From contig CP136898.1 of the NCBI GenBank assembly GCA_034359265.1, positions 50,581,501 to 50,645,500 of the forward strand: DNA of 64,000 bases. The letters are read 5' to 3'. The number at the start of each line of letters is the position of its first letter. The stretch's first letter is position 1. Shown here piece after piece: positions 48,216 to 59,179 of this stretch. The notes below the pieces were generated by a model that saw nothing but the letters and a program-made list of their open reading frames with translations, was not told the DNA's origin and searched no databases. The stretch is from Canna indica (taxonomy: Eukaryota > Streptophyta > Magnoliopsida > Zingiberales > Cannaceae). The position numbers and the translations under genes are program-made.

Positions 48216-48698
48216 TTTAGGAAAATCTAAAAATTGAGAGAATGCCTCGTCATCAAACTTTCCCGAGAAAAATGCCACATGGCATAAATGAATATTACTT
48301 TATATATGTATATATATATATATTATGCGATATTACTAATTGAATAAAAAAAATATTAAACAATGATTTAAATCGGCCGCCATAAATTAAAGCAATTAGC
48401 AATTAGCATTGGAAATTAATCAGTGCCGATTGCAATAAATTACACATATATACTTCTATTACTGATTGAATCAAAAAAAAGAAATTAAACAATAATTTAA
48501 ATTGACAGTCGTAAATTAAATCAATTAGCATTTAATTACATTATTTTGCATGCATTGGAAATTAATTCGGACGGTTGTAAATTACAAAATAATAAAATAT
48601 TCATAAAAATATAAAGTTTGTAGAGTTGCCACATCAACCAAACTTGGATGTCAAGTTTGGCGGTCAAATGCCACGTGACGTTAGCGAATCTCACTTTC

Positions 48699-48726
<28 letters not shown>

Positions 48727-48729
<3 letters not shown>

Positions 48730-48800
48730 GGTTTTAGCAAAGTAATTCTACTCATGAAGGGGTGCTCTTCTATTGCCTCCTTAAGGTCTCAAGTTCGAAT
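48727..48800 (+). other. tRNA-like A/B box sequence (possible SINE remnant)
   Basis: TTTAGCAAAGT resembles an A box and, about 50 bases on, GGTCTCAAGTTCGAATTC resembles a B box with its usual tRNA-related lead. This would fit the head of a tRNA-derived SINE. No body or poly(A) end was delimited. Confidence 0.35.
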
Positions 48801-48839
48801 TCATGCATGGTCAATAGTTTTTTCATTTATTTTTTTGTG

Positions 48840-49164
48840 TCAGATTTTATACTTTGGTCATTGAACCATCATTGTTATGTGATGGCTTAGTGACCGATTT
48901 GTGATCAACATGGAGAAAAGACTTCAGTGATGGATTAGTATCGAAAAAACTAAATCTATTTACTAAAAATTATAGGTCAAGTTGGTCACAAATTCTATGA
49001 CGGATCTGTGACTAAATCGTTCTGTTTCGAATTCCTCGTCACAAATTTGTCATTATTTTCCAAAGAAGAAAATTCACTATGTGTCGTCACTAATCAGCCA
49101 CAATTTGTGATGGAATTTAATCGTCATAATTTTTTCGTCACTAATGCCTATTTTTTTTGTAGTG
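48840..49164 (-). mobile_element. Truncated CACTA element end
   Basis: The minus strand starts CACTACAAAAAAAATAGGC at 49164, a CACTA terminus. It is followed by subterminal repeats around GTGACGA, TTGTGAC and ATCACAAAT. The other end is not found; it probably lies or was lost near 48840. Confidence 0.65.
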
Positions 49165-49600
49165 AAGTCATATATTATTAAGCGGGTAGTATGACAGTTC
49201 GAGTGGAGACGAATGTGGGATTAGAATTTTGTATTTTTTTTAAAAATTTAATTTCTGATTTTTTCATATGAGTATTAAAAATTAATATTTTAGTTACTAA
49301 TCGAGACATTATGTCAATAACTAACAATTTCATTAATAACGATTAAATTGTGAGATATAATTAATGTTAATTTGAAACTCAGAGTTAAAAATTGAATTAT
49401 ATTTTTAACTTTTTTCATCGTTTAGGTCAGATTTATTATTTTTTTCTTTTTTTTAATTGCTAAATTTTTATTATTTCACGGAGCTCCCGGCTCTTTTGGC
49501 CCAAATGCTAAACATGAAAACACTGAGGTAAGAGGTGCACGTGCCCCTTTGCTGGTTACAAAGGTGCTTCATCTTTTTTAGGTCCCACAGATTAGACTTT
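49165..49600. other. Spacer, no gene seen
   Basis: AT-rich sequence between a CACTA end and a MITE. No coding motif. Confidence 0.35.
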
Positions 49601-49602
49601 AA

Positions 49603-50246
49603 GGGTCCGTTTGGTTTGCAAACTGCTCATCACAGGACACCAGACAGGGACAAGGATAAGACATCAGATGTCCTGGAACAATAGCTATACTGTGTTTGTT
49701 TCGTCAAGAACAGGACACGTTTGTTTCGCTATAACAAAGTATTATATATGACAAATGACTAAAATACCCTTGTAAATTAGTCTTAAAATTAATTAATATG
49801 TAAAAAAATATTAATATATAGTATCAAATACTTTAATACAATAAGAAGTTTTAGTTTAACTAATAAGTGTTCAACTAATTTTCAATTAACCTAAAAGTAT
49901 AACAATAGGATAATACCGAAAAATATAAAAATCATACCAAACGATTTCCAATCTAAAATCTGACACCACCATCGCGTTCAGCACGCGAAAATTTACAACT
50001 TTGGTATCCACCTCGACTCGATCCGACGATTCTACGATCAAAGGAATGGATAATTTTGACAATTGCAGCCCTTGTCCTCTGCCCGATTTCGGTGTACCGA
50101 GAAATTTCTCGGTACACCAAAATGGGTGGAAATCCTGTCCCGGACAAGGAGAAGTCCTTGTCCCGAAGCTTCTTTTGCAAACCAAACGGGGGACATGGGC
50201 GGATGTCCAGTCCAGTTCCTCATTTTTTAGTAAGCCAAACGGGCCC
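49603..50246. mobile_element. PIF/Harbinger-like MITE, copy 2
   Basis: 644 bp, inverted relative to copy 1. Ends are GGGTCCGTTTGGTTTGC and GCCAAACGGGCCC, flanked on both sides by TAA (49600-49602 and 50247-50249), the 3-bp duplication of the PIF/Harbinger superfamily. A perfect 28-bp palindrome at 50091-50118 matches that in copy 1. Similarity to copy 1 is very high by eye over long stretches. Confidence 0.82.
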
Positions 50247-50249
50247 TAA

Positions 50250-51589
50250 GAGCCTCAACTGCTATGGAGCCCAATTTGAAGCCCAATTTGAATACTTGAA
50301 ATATTTTTTAGAATATTAAAACATGATAAATTAGATTTTTTATTCAACATTACATATCAAAGATTCACTTTTTCACAATGTAAGTTCACCTCCAACAACT
50401 TTTAAGGTTCACTCTTCATAACAAAAGTCAAATGTTGACACATAAACTCTTGATAACTTTTTATTTTAAGATAAATCAAATTTTTTATTCGCTCTTTCGT
50501 AAAAGAGATTTATTCTTGGTGACATTAGATTCACTCGTAATAACGAAATATCCTTCTTGGTAAAGGTTTATATTAGGCTGATTCTAAATAGTACAAGTTC
50601 ACATTTATTTTAGATTTAGTTTTAATAAAGATATATTTTATTTTCTGTAGGGTTAATTACAATATATATCTCAAATTTTAAATTTTTTCCCCAATTTTAT
50701 TTTAAATTTTTATTTGTATCAAAAATATATTCAAACTTTAAATTCGTTACAATTAAATGCCGATGTGAATCAGATATTAGATTCACCGTTAACACGATGA
50801 CATGGCATTGCTGGCGTGGTTCAGCAGCCCAGTCAGCACATCAAAATATATTAAAAAAAATTAAAATATTTAAAATATTTTAAAGTGATAGTGAGGTGGG
50901 TCCCTTCCAATTAGATACATGACCCGTGAAGCCTCCTTATTTATCCTAACCCGATCCGATACCCTAACACCCCGACGTCGCCCAGAATTGAAGCCAGTGT
51001 TTGTCGCCGCCATCATCGTCGTCCGTCGACTGTACCTGCTCGCGTCTACCGCCCAAATCATCATCTGGATACATAAAGGTTGGAGCTGCTGTATTTGCCC
51101 CCTAAATCTGCTGCATTTTCTCCAATAAAAAGATTTTTAGTGTTTTAGGGCAATTGATATCAGGTTATATTCTATCCATTTGTCCAATAAAACTTTAAAT
51201 TAGGGAATTTAGTTGAAGTTACAGAATACAATACTCGCCCAATAGAGACTAAACTCACACCATGGAACACTTAATCAGTGCATTCATTTTCTCTATATTT
51301 TGGTCCTTCTCATATCTTTAAGGAGATGTTGTTTGATATATTTTTAATCAGACTTATGGTAAATATACTTGAAGTATAAAAGCTTATGGTTGGTTACACC
51401 TTTCATGGTTTCTCATTCGTTGCATGATTATGTAATGAACATGTACTTTGATATGATTATATTATATCAAGCAAACCACATAATAGGTAAATGAAGATAG
51501 ATAACAAGGAGTTCACTTCAGCTATTGTTGCTATGAGGGTATTTACGAACAATTTACAAAATTTTTTTATCAAAATTTATATCATAATA
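50250..51589. other. Left part of a probable MULE, upstream of the LINE
   Basis: At about 50650 GGGTTAATTACAATATATATCTC resembles a common Mutator-like terminal sequence, and GC-richer DNA at 50890-51070 could be a 5' leader. I found no coding block. The link to the MULE genes beyond the LINE is inference. Confidence 0.35.
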
Positions 51590-51613
51590 CATACTTAGAG
51601 AAAGTTGTAGCAT

Positions 51614-53387
51614 ATGAAAAAAAAGGGACAGCTTGGAAGGAACAAGGTTTTCTTTTTTTTTGAGATGAGTGCGAAAGGAGGCGATAAACAAGGCGGACAA
51701 CAAAACGTTGAATTGGGGGGATCGCAAGGGGAGCGGATGCAACCCAAGAGGCCTTCGGATCCTGGCATCAAAGAGAAGAGCTCATTCGTGAAGGAGGGGG
51801 CTGAATCGAAGAGTGATTTCTCTAAGGGGGAGAAGAACTTGGGATTTGGGACATTACCAGGTAACAAGATTTGGGCAAAAGTAGATAAATCTAATGAAAT
51901 TACTGCATCTGGTTCTAGATTTTCATCCTTGAGCAATCCTTTGTTTATAAAATCTCTCTCTGAATTGAATGACGAGGTGCCGAAAGGTGCCAAGCAACCA
52001 AATTCATGGGCTGATTTGTTCAGGGGTGTCAATGTTTTTGATAATCTGCCTGAGAATGAGGAGTTGATTGATAGGTTCAGATCTATACATGATTGTTCAG
52101 AGAATGAGGTCAGTATTGATGATGAACTCATAAGCATGTCAAGAACTGAATGGGGTAATAGTGCCTATGGGAAGTTCTATGGAAGGACTCCCTCGATGAA
52201 TCTGGTCCAAAATGTTATGCTAAAGTTATGGAAGTTGAAGAACAATGTGCAGATAGTGGATTTAGCTGCAAGTTTTTTTTGTTTCAAATTTGCTTGCAAA
52301 GAGGATTTGGAGAAGGTATTATCGGGGGGCCTTGGTTCTTGAGAGGGCAGGCTCTGCTGCTAAAACATTGGAGGCCAAACTTTCAGCCAATGCTGGAAAG
52401 AATAGATACCATCCCAGTGTGGGTTCAACTGCCGGGGTTACCACTTGAATATATGCACAGGGAGATTTTAAAGAAAATTGCTAGTTCATTGGGTCAGCTG
52501 GTTAGAATTGATGAGGTTACAATGAATGGGCAAAGAGCAAAGTTTGCAAGAGTGTGCATCATGTGGAATCTTAGAGGGACAATACCAAATGAAATATGGA
52601 TCAATGGAGCTGGAAGGAGGTTTTGGCAACCTATAGCTATGGAGAACATCCCAAGGCAATGTTTTGAGTGTGGCAAGATTGGACATCTTAGTGAGCAGTG
52701 TGCAATGAAAGAGAAGGATAAAGAAATTAAAAGCGACAAGGAGGGGGTTGTGCCACAAGATAGTAATCCTTTTCAGATGGTTAATCAAGGTGGTAATAAA
52801 GGGGTTCATGGACCTTGGCACATAGTAAATAGAAAAAAGAAGATAGTGGGAAGGAGGAATGGAGCTATAGACACTGAAATCAAAAACAAATTTGAAAAGC
52901 TCAGTATGGATACATAGGAAAATATGGAAATTGAAGAAGAAAAAATTATTGTTGAGAATTCTCACAGTAAAGAAGTGAAGCACATGAAGGACATGAAAAT
53001 GCTAGAGGTGAGTGAAAATATTTTTAAAAGAAGAGAGGGAAAGGAGGAGGTGAATTCCACCAAGGCGAATGAAAAGGGATTCAGTTTTAAGGCAGTGGCT
53101 GATGAGCCAGTCCAAGTGCCTGTTAATCTGGATAAAAAGGCTGAGGAGTTGCACAGAAGGTTGACTGAGTCATTTGCAATTATTGTGCTGATCAGGATGC
53201 AGATATGACAAGAGACTCTTCTAGTAAGGGGTCCAAAATTAGGAAACATGTGTGTCAAGCAATTCATGTAGAATGGTTTCCTTTCAACATTAAGCACAGC
53301 AAGGTGAAAAGGAAAAAACTTTCAATAGGTATTGAAGGTGATCAAGGAAGTGTGGGGGTAGAGGATCTCATAAATGAAGTTTCCTAA
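51614..53387 (+). pseudogene. LINE ORF1 (DUF4283 and CCHC zinc knuckle)
   Basis: This is the nucleic-acid-binding ORF1 protein of a plant LINE. 51614-52342 is Lys/Gly/Ser-rich, then enters the DUF4283 region (NVMLKLWKLKN, FCFKFACKEDLEKVLSGG). A shift in a run of six G near 52326 moves the frame, and 52317-52917 continues GPWFLRGQALLLKHW, PVWVQLPGLPLEYM, IAMENIPRQCFECGKIGHLS, a CCHC knuckle. An in-frame TAG at 52915 and one more shift near 53205 follow. The final stop overlaps the ORF2 start as TAATG at 53385-53389. Confidence 0.82.
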
Positions 53388-56380
53388 TGAAAGTACTCAG
53401 TTGGAACATAAGGGGAGGTTTGAAAACTGAGGGAAGTGACTACTTAAGTATGTTAGTTAAGGAACAGAAGCCTGAGATAATAGTCATGGTTGAGACTCAT
53501 GTTGATGAGGAAGGATCTAAACTATGTATTAGGAGGTTTGGCAAAGAGTGGGATGGTTGTTTTGTTGCAGGTAATGGCAGAGCTGGTGGATTAATAATTG
53601 TTTGGAAAGTGGAGCAGTTTATAGTGAAACCTATTTACTATTGTAGTCAGATTATCCATGCAATGATGTATGAGAAGAGTGGAAGTCCTTGGTTACTAAC
53701 AGGGATTTATGCAAGCAATAAGGGGAAAGAGAGGAAAACACTTTGGGATTTGTTAAAGAATGCGGAAGTTAATCCTGATAATTTACCTTGGTTGATGGTA
53801 GTAGATTTTAATTGTGTGGATAGACTTGAAGATAAAAGAGGGAAACCTTTTGTTTATGGTAACTCAATTCTGTCCTCCAAAGAATTTTGTATGAATGCTG
53901 GGCAAATTGACCTCAATTTTAAAGGAATAAGATACACCTGGTGCAATAATAGAAGAGGTGATAAAAGGGTGATGGCAAGGTTAGATAAGGCTCTGGCTAA
54001 TGGCGAATGGGTGTCTTTGAACAACAAAACTCAAGTGCAGCATTTAAGAAGAATGGCATCAGACCATTGCCCAATATTGATTGATACTAGGAGGAATAAA
54101 TTTAATGGGAAGAGGAAGAGGAATTTTGTTTTTGAGTTATGCTGGCTTGAGTATGAAGAGGTATGTAGGAAGGTGAGGGAGATGCTGAAAGAGGATATGA
54201 ATGAAGGATGTCAGATTGAAGGATTTGGTAAAACACTTGCAAGAATGAGAAAGAAATTAACTGAGGTCAGTAAGAACCATATAGGATCCTTGGAGAACAA
54301 TCTGAAGGTAACATTGGATGAAATGGAGTTGCTGGAAGTTAAAGATGCTAAGGGAGTGGCAGATGGGAATGAATTGGACAAGTTACAAATATTGACTAAG
54401 AAAGCAATAGCACTTAATAAGCAAATTCAAGTGAAGTGGTGGACAAAGGCCAGGACTAAATGGATTCAATTTAATGACAGAAATACAAAATATTTCCACA
54501 ACCTAACAAAGGTGAAAAGAAGGATGAATTCAATTGTGGAAATTCAGATTGAGGGGAGAATAGTCAGAGAGGAAAAAGAGATAGTGGATGAATTTGCAAA
54601 ATGATACTGCAACCTTTGGGAAAGGGAATCAGCAAGGGTTATCAACTGGGATCAATTCAGTAAACTAAGTTGGAAAAGAATTCCGAGGACTTGCCACAAC
54701 AGTCTAATTGATGTATTCTCAGAAAAAGAAATCTTTGATGCCATTAACAGTTTGGGAAGAGGAAAGACACCTGACCTAGATGGATACATCCTGGAGTTTT
54801 ATATTAGTTTTTGGGAGGAGATTAAAGTTCCATTGAGTGCTACAATGAGTGAATTCCATAGCCAAATGAATATACCTGAGTCATGGGGCCAGACAAATCT
54901 TATTTTTATCCCAAAAAAGGAGCAACCAGTAGTGATAAAGAACTTTAGGCTCATTGCTCTTTGCAATGTGGCCTATAAGATCCTAGCCAAGGTTTTGGTA
55001 AATAGGCTGAAACCTTACATAAAGAATATTATTTCATGAGAGTAGGGTGCATTTGTGGAAAAAAGGAGGTTGCAGGACAATGTAATTGTTATTTCAGAAA
55101 TAGCAAATATTATAAGGAAGTCTAAGAGGAAGCATCCCTATTTCATGGTGAAACTGGACTTGGAGAAGGCATATGATAGAGTATCTTGGAAGGCACTGGA
55201 AAATATTTGGAAAATGATGAATGTGCCTTGGAAGGTAAGAGAATGGTTGCTTGTTTGTTTGAAGTCAGCTTGTTTTAGGTGTGTAGCAAATGGTGTGTAC
55301 TCTAATTGGTTTAATAGCTGCAAGGGTGTGAGACAAGGGGACCCATTATCCCCTTATATGTTCATAATGATGCAAGAGCTATTAACTTTGCTAATTAAAA
55401 AATAGGTTGAAGAAGCAAGAATTAAGCCTTTTAAGCATAAGGATATTAGAGTCAGTCATCTATTTTTTGCTGATGATATTCTTCTAACTATCAAGTGCTG
55501 CAGCAAATCAGTAAAGAGGATGGAGGAAGTGCTGGAGTTGTATTGTAGTGTGACAAACCAAAAAGTGAATATGGAGAAATCAGAAGTATTCTTTCCGGAA
55601 GATTGTGCAGGAAAAATTAAGGAGGATATGTGTGAGATCCTAGGTGTTAGAGAAGGGTTGTTCCCTTTCAAGTATCTTGGAACATTCATAGATAAAGGAA
55701 AACTTCCTTTAAACTATCAAATGGTGATTGTTGAAAAAGCTGAGGAGAAGTTGGAGAGCTGGGCTAGTAACTGCATATCACAGGCAGGAAAAGTTGTGTT
55801 GTTAAATGCAGTAATTAACTCCATGTCAATTCATACCTTATCAACAACATGGATTAGTGATAGAGTAGTGGAGGAACACATGAAGAAAGGAAGAAAATTC
55901 CTTTGGAAGACAAAAGAAGAAAGTCATGGTTTTCATCTTGTGAAATGAGACAAGGTAACTTTGAATAAAGCTTGTGGAGGATTAGGAGTGAGAGATCTGA
56001 GAATAACAAAGTTTTCAGTTCATGCAAAGAGGATTTTGTCTTTTCTTAACAAGAAAAGTTGCTTGTGGGTAGACTTATTGCAGAAGAGATATGGAGATGT
56101 ACACCCATGGTATTACAGTCTAAAAGGAAAATGGTCATGGTCTTTTAGAAGCCTGTTCGAAGCTATGCTGAAACTAAGGGAGGGTTTAAAAATCAAAATT
56201 GGAAATGGAAAAGAAACTAACATCTTAAGTGACCATTGGATAGATTGTTTGCCATTGGATAGATGGCCAACATATGTTAACATGAGCATCAATCTTGAAG
56301 GAAGGACAGTGGATACTCTCATGAGAAATGGGGAGTGGAACTGGGTACTATTAAAAACCTTATTTGGGGATGAGTTGTAA
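53387..56380 (+). pseudogene. LINE ORF2 (endonuclease and reverse transcriptase)
   Basis: One frame holds from 53387 to 56380. The APE-type endonuclease comes first: LSWNIRGG, MVETHVDEEG, MVVDFNCVD (usually GDFN), RLDKALAN, SDHCPIL. RT follows: KTPDLDGYILEFY, NLIFIPKKEQP, FRLIALCNVAYKI, FMVKLDLEKAYDRVSW (first catalytic Asp), RQGDPLSPYMFIM, FADDILLT (catalytic pair), FKYLGTFID, SQAGKVVLLNAVI, FLWKTKEE, CGGLGVRDL. Six in-frame stops break it (54602, 55037, 55043, 55403, 55946, 56378). The start was chosen at the TAATG overlap because the endonuclease motif follows at once. Confidence 0.88.
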
Positions 56381-56388
56381 AGAGAATT

Positions 56389-57744
56389 GTGCAAATCTAC
56401 ATTGCTAAGAAGGAGACAAGTGACAAGTGGGTTTGGGGTTTAAATGAAAAAGGAAAACTCAGTAGCAAGATAGCTTACAATTTTTTGAAAAGCAAAGTAT
56501 CAGAACCGAAAGATGAAAGTTTCAAATGGAGCAGGGTTTGGGAGATGAATGCTTTGCCCAGAGTTAAAGTTTTTGTATGGAAGTTACTGCAGGTAAGACT
56601 CCCTACACCTGAAGTGTTGTCAAAAGTTAGTAAAATACAGTGTCATTCATGTTATGTCTGCAATGAGGAAATTGACAATGTTAAGCATATCTTCTATGAG
56701 TGCAAAACTGATGTAGAGTTCTGGAAGGGATTGGAGAAGGCTAGTAAATCCAAGTTTGAGTAATGGATAACTTGGAAGGAGGGGAAATGGTTGGAGGAAG
56801 GAGCTCAGATGGGGAAGGAGGAGAGGAATAAACTAATTGGATTGATAGCAATAGGTCATTGGCTCTTGTGGAAGAATAGAAATGAGAATTGTTTTAGAAA
56901 CAAGAACCATGGAATCAATACAATGATCTATAGAGCAATGGCAGATTGTAGAGATATTAATGAGAACATGATGAAAAGTTGTTTGGAGAAGAGTATGAAA
57001 GCTAATGTTGTAAGGATGACTGGTTTAAACAATGAACAGAATTGCTCTGCGAGTCAAGAGAGGTGTGGATTTAGGATGTTATGTGATGCTTCTTGGAAGA
57101 AAGAATCAAAAGAATCTGGCCTTGGGTTTGTGGTTACAGATGAGAAAGGTAAGAAGTTGTATGAGGCTTATTGCCATAAAATGATTGAGAATCCTATGAT
57201 GGCGGAAGCATGGGCATGGGCAGTGTGGTATGGATTGAGTAAAATCAATGAACTGCACATAAAACACTTGAAGGTGTTCTCGGATTGCTCAAATGTTATC
57301 AAGATGCTGAATAAGGAAAGGAAAATTCCTTGGTACATGAAGAGTTTAATGGTAGATATAGAAGAACTTGCAAAAGAAGTAGATGTTCAGTGGTGGTGTC
57401 ATGTTAGCAGAGAAGTGAATTGGGAAGCTCATAATTTGGCAAGTGTTGCAGTTAGAGATAGGAAAGAATGGGTGGGAAACTATTTTGATTCTAGTATATC
57501 TGTAAATAATTGTATCCCAGTAATACAAACTGGAGTGAGGTTAAATGTAAATGAAGAGCGAGGCTTAAGTGAACTTGATGTGTATGTAGGAGAGACTGTT
57601 AAAGACAATGCTGAGAATAGTTGTAATAGATTTTTATCAGCTTCTACTGAGATAAATAAAATGGATTTCCTAGGGGACACTGGGGATGCTCACGGGAACA
57701 GGGAGGGAAGTGTGGTTCTGCGCACTTCCTCACCTCAGGTGTGA
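56389..57744 (+). pseudogene. LINE ORF2 C-terminal part (zf-RVT and RNase H)
   Basis: After a frameshift near 56380 the frame at 56389-56763 gives the zf-RVT linker (KGKLSSKIAYNFL, LPRVKVFVWKLLQVRLPTPE, CHSCYVCNEE..HIFYEC). A single stop at 56761 separates it from 56791-57744, an RVT_3-type RNase H: RMLCDASWKKES with Asp, MMAEAWAWAVWYGL with Glu, VFSDCSNVIKML with Asp, REVNWEAHNLA at the end. About 80 further residues follow the RNase H without known motif. Confidence 0.85.
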
Positions 57745-57918
57745 GTAAAACCATGTCTTTTTACTAGGATTTTGTGTAAAAAAAAATTCATATTTAGAGA
57801 AAGAGTGAGGATTTGGAATATGACATGGTGGCAATCTCTTATATATTTATTTGTTCACTGTTAATTATTTTTTCATAGTTGTTAATGACATTTTTTTCAT
57901 ATTTGTTAACTGTAGATT

Positions 57919-58165
57919 AATGGCATCAAGTTCAAAAGAAACGCAAATTGATGAAGTATCTATAACTTCATCGGTGTCTTCCCCTTTATGTCTACATAAT
58001 GTTCAAGCTTGCTTGCTGACTTCAAATACGAAGAAAAATCCCGGGAGGAGATTTTGGAGATGCATGCATTGGAAGCCCCAACTATTGAAAAAAAAAATCC
58101 CAGAAGGAAGTTGATTGCGAGTTTTTCCTTTGGCATGACCCTCACTATTCTGGTTTGGTGAAAGA
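57919..58165 (+). pseudogene. GRF-type zinc finger ORF (MULE-associated)
   Basis: MASSSKETQIDEVSITSSVS, then PLCLHNVQACLLTSNTKKNP, GRRFWRCMHW, and after a one-base shift in an A run near 58090, DCEFFLWHDPHYSGL. This is the GRF zinc finger (C..C/H, NPGRRF(W/F)xC, C.FF.W.D). Small GRF proteins accompany transposase genes in some plant MULEs, and MURA lies downstream on the other strand. The frameshift makes it a pseudogene unless it is a sequencing error. Confidence 0.72.
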
Positions 58166-58239
58166 AAATCTATAACATCACGTCAAGCTACTTCAGCAGA
58201 AGAACGATCTGGTTTTGTGTGTTTGGATTGTTGTATCCA

Positions 58240-59160
58240 TGGCTGTTTGGTTCACTATGGTTGATGGTGTATGAGTGTTGTTGTACTTTATATTAGTAAT
58301 GATTATAGTGAAACAGTATATGTAATTGTTCAGTTGTAATTGTTTGAAGTATATATATCAGTATCAGTTGTAATTGTTCAATATATATATTAGTAATGTT
58401 CAGTAGTAATGCGTGTTCTGTAGTAATGTTCGATTGTAATTGTTCAGTTAATGTATTAACTGATACTAATTCAAATCAGCACCAGTATTAATTCATAAAC
58501 TGATTCAAATCAGTATTTACTAATACTGATTCAAATCAGTATTTATAAACTGATTCAATTCAGTAAGTAATACTAATTCAAATCATTATTTATAAACTGA
58601 GAATATTTACAGATTCATAAACTGATTCAAATCATAGTGATACTGATTATTTACATAGTATTTATGAAACTGAACTGGTATGAAACTGAACTAAACTGAT
58701 ACTGATATAAACATACATTCACTGAACTGATACTGCTATAAAATTGATTCAAATCAATATTTATAAACTGATTCAAATCAGTATCTGATACTAATTCAAA
58801 TCAGTATTCATAAACTGCTATAAAACTGAACTGAACTGATACTGCTATGAACATACATTCACTAAACAGATACATTGAACATACATTCATTGAACATACA
58901 TAAACTGAGAACTGCTATGAAACTTTACAGATACCATTACATTCACTGAACAAATATTCAAAATATTCACTGAACAAACCATTACATTCAGTTTGAGATG
59001 TGTATCAAAATAGATATCAAAACAAAATATCACAGAATATTTACAAAATGTGTATCACAGTATCAAAATCAGTTTATCATTTTGATCACTGTATAAAAAT
59101 CAATCTATCGATCTAATCAGATGACAGTATCAAAGCAAAATACAAAATATTTTGTATTAG
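58240..59160. repeat. Degenerate array of near-palindromic TGATTCAAATCA units
   Basis: ACTGATTCAAATCAGT and variants, often followed by ATTTATAAAC, recur at least ten times from about 58440 to 58830. Related ACTGAACTGATACTG, ACATACATTCACTGAAC and ATGTTCAGT strings fill the rest. It lies between the convergent GRF and transposase genes of the MULE. No coding function is seen. Confidence 0.7.
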
Positions 59161-59179
59161 AATCAAACATCATCTAGAT

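Larger units (their letters stand above)
45555..48720 (-). mobile_element. Helitron-like element H4 (5' end unresolved)
   Basis: The 3' end is at the left: ACGTAACGCGT stem-loop, then GAGTTTTCGA, CTAG (45555-45558). The tail resembles those of H1 and H2. Towards the right two sequences look like Helitron 5' ends of this family, one near 48260-48330 (ATGCCATGTGGCA, TA-rich start) and one near 48660-48722 (GTCACGTGGCA, TA-rich start). Neither shows a clean TC next to an A/T target, so one or two elements may be present. No captured gene was recognised. Confidence 0.6.
51605..57788 (+). mobile_element. Full-length LINE (L1-type)
   Basis: The element is flanked by a 15-bp target duplication with one mismatch: CATACTTAGAGAAAG at 51590-51604 and CATATTTAGAGAAAG at 57789-57803. 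It ends in an A run just before the right copy. It carries ORF1 and ORF2 in order with all expected domains. In-frame stops and a few frameshifts disable it, but frames are otherwise well kept, so the insertion is fairly recent. Confidence 0.9.
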
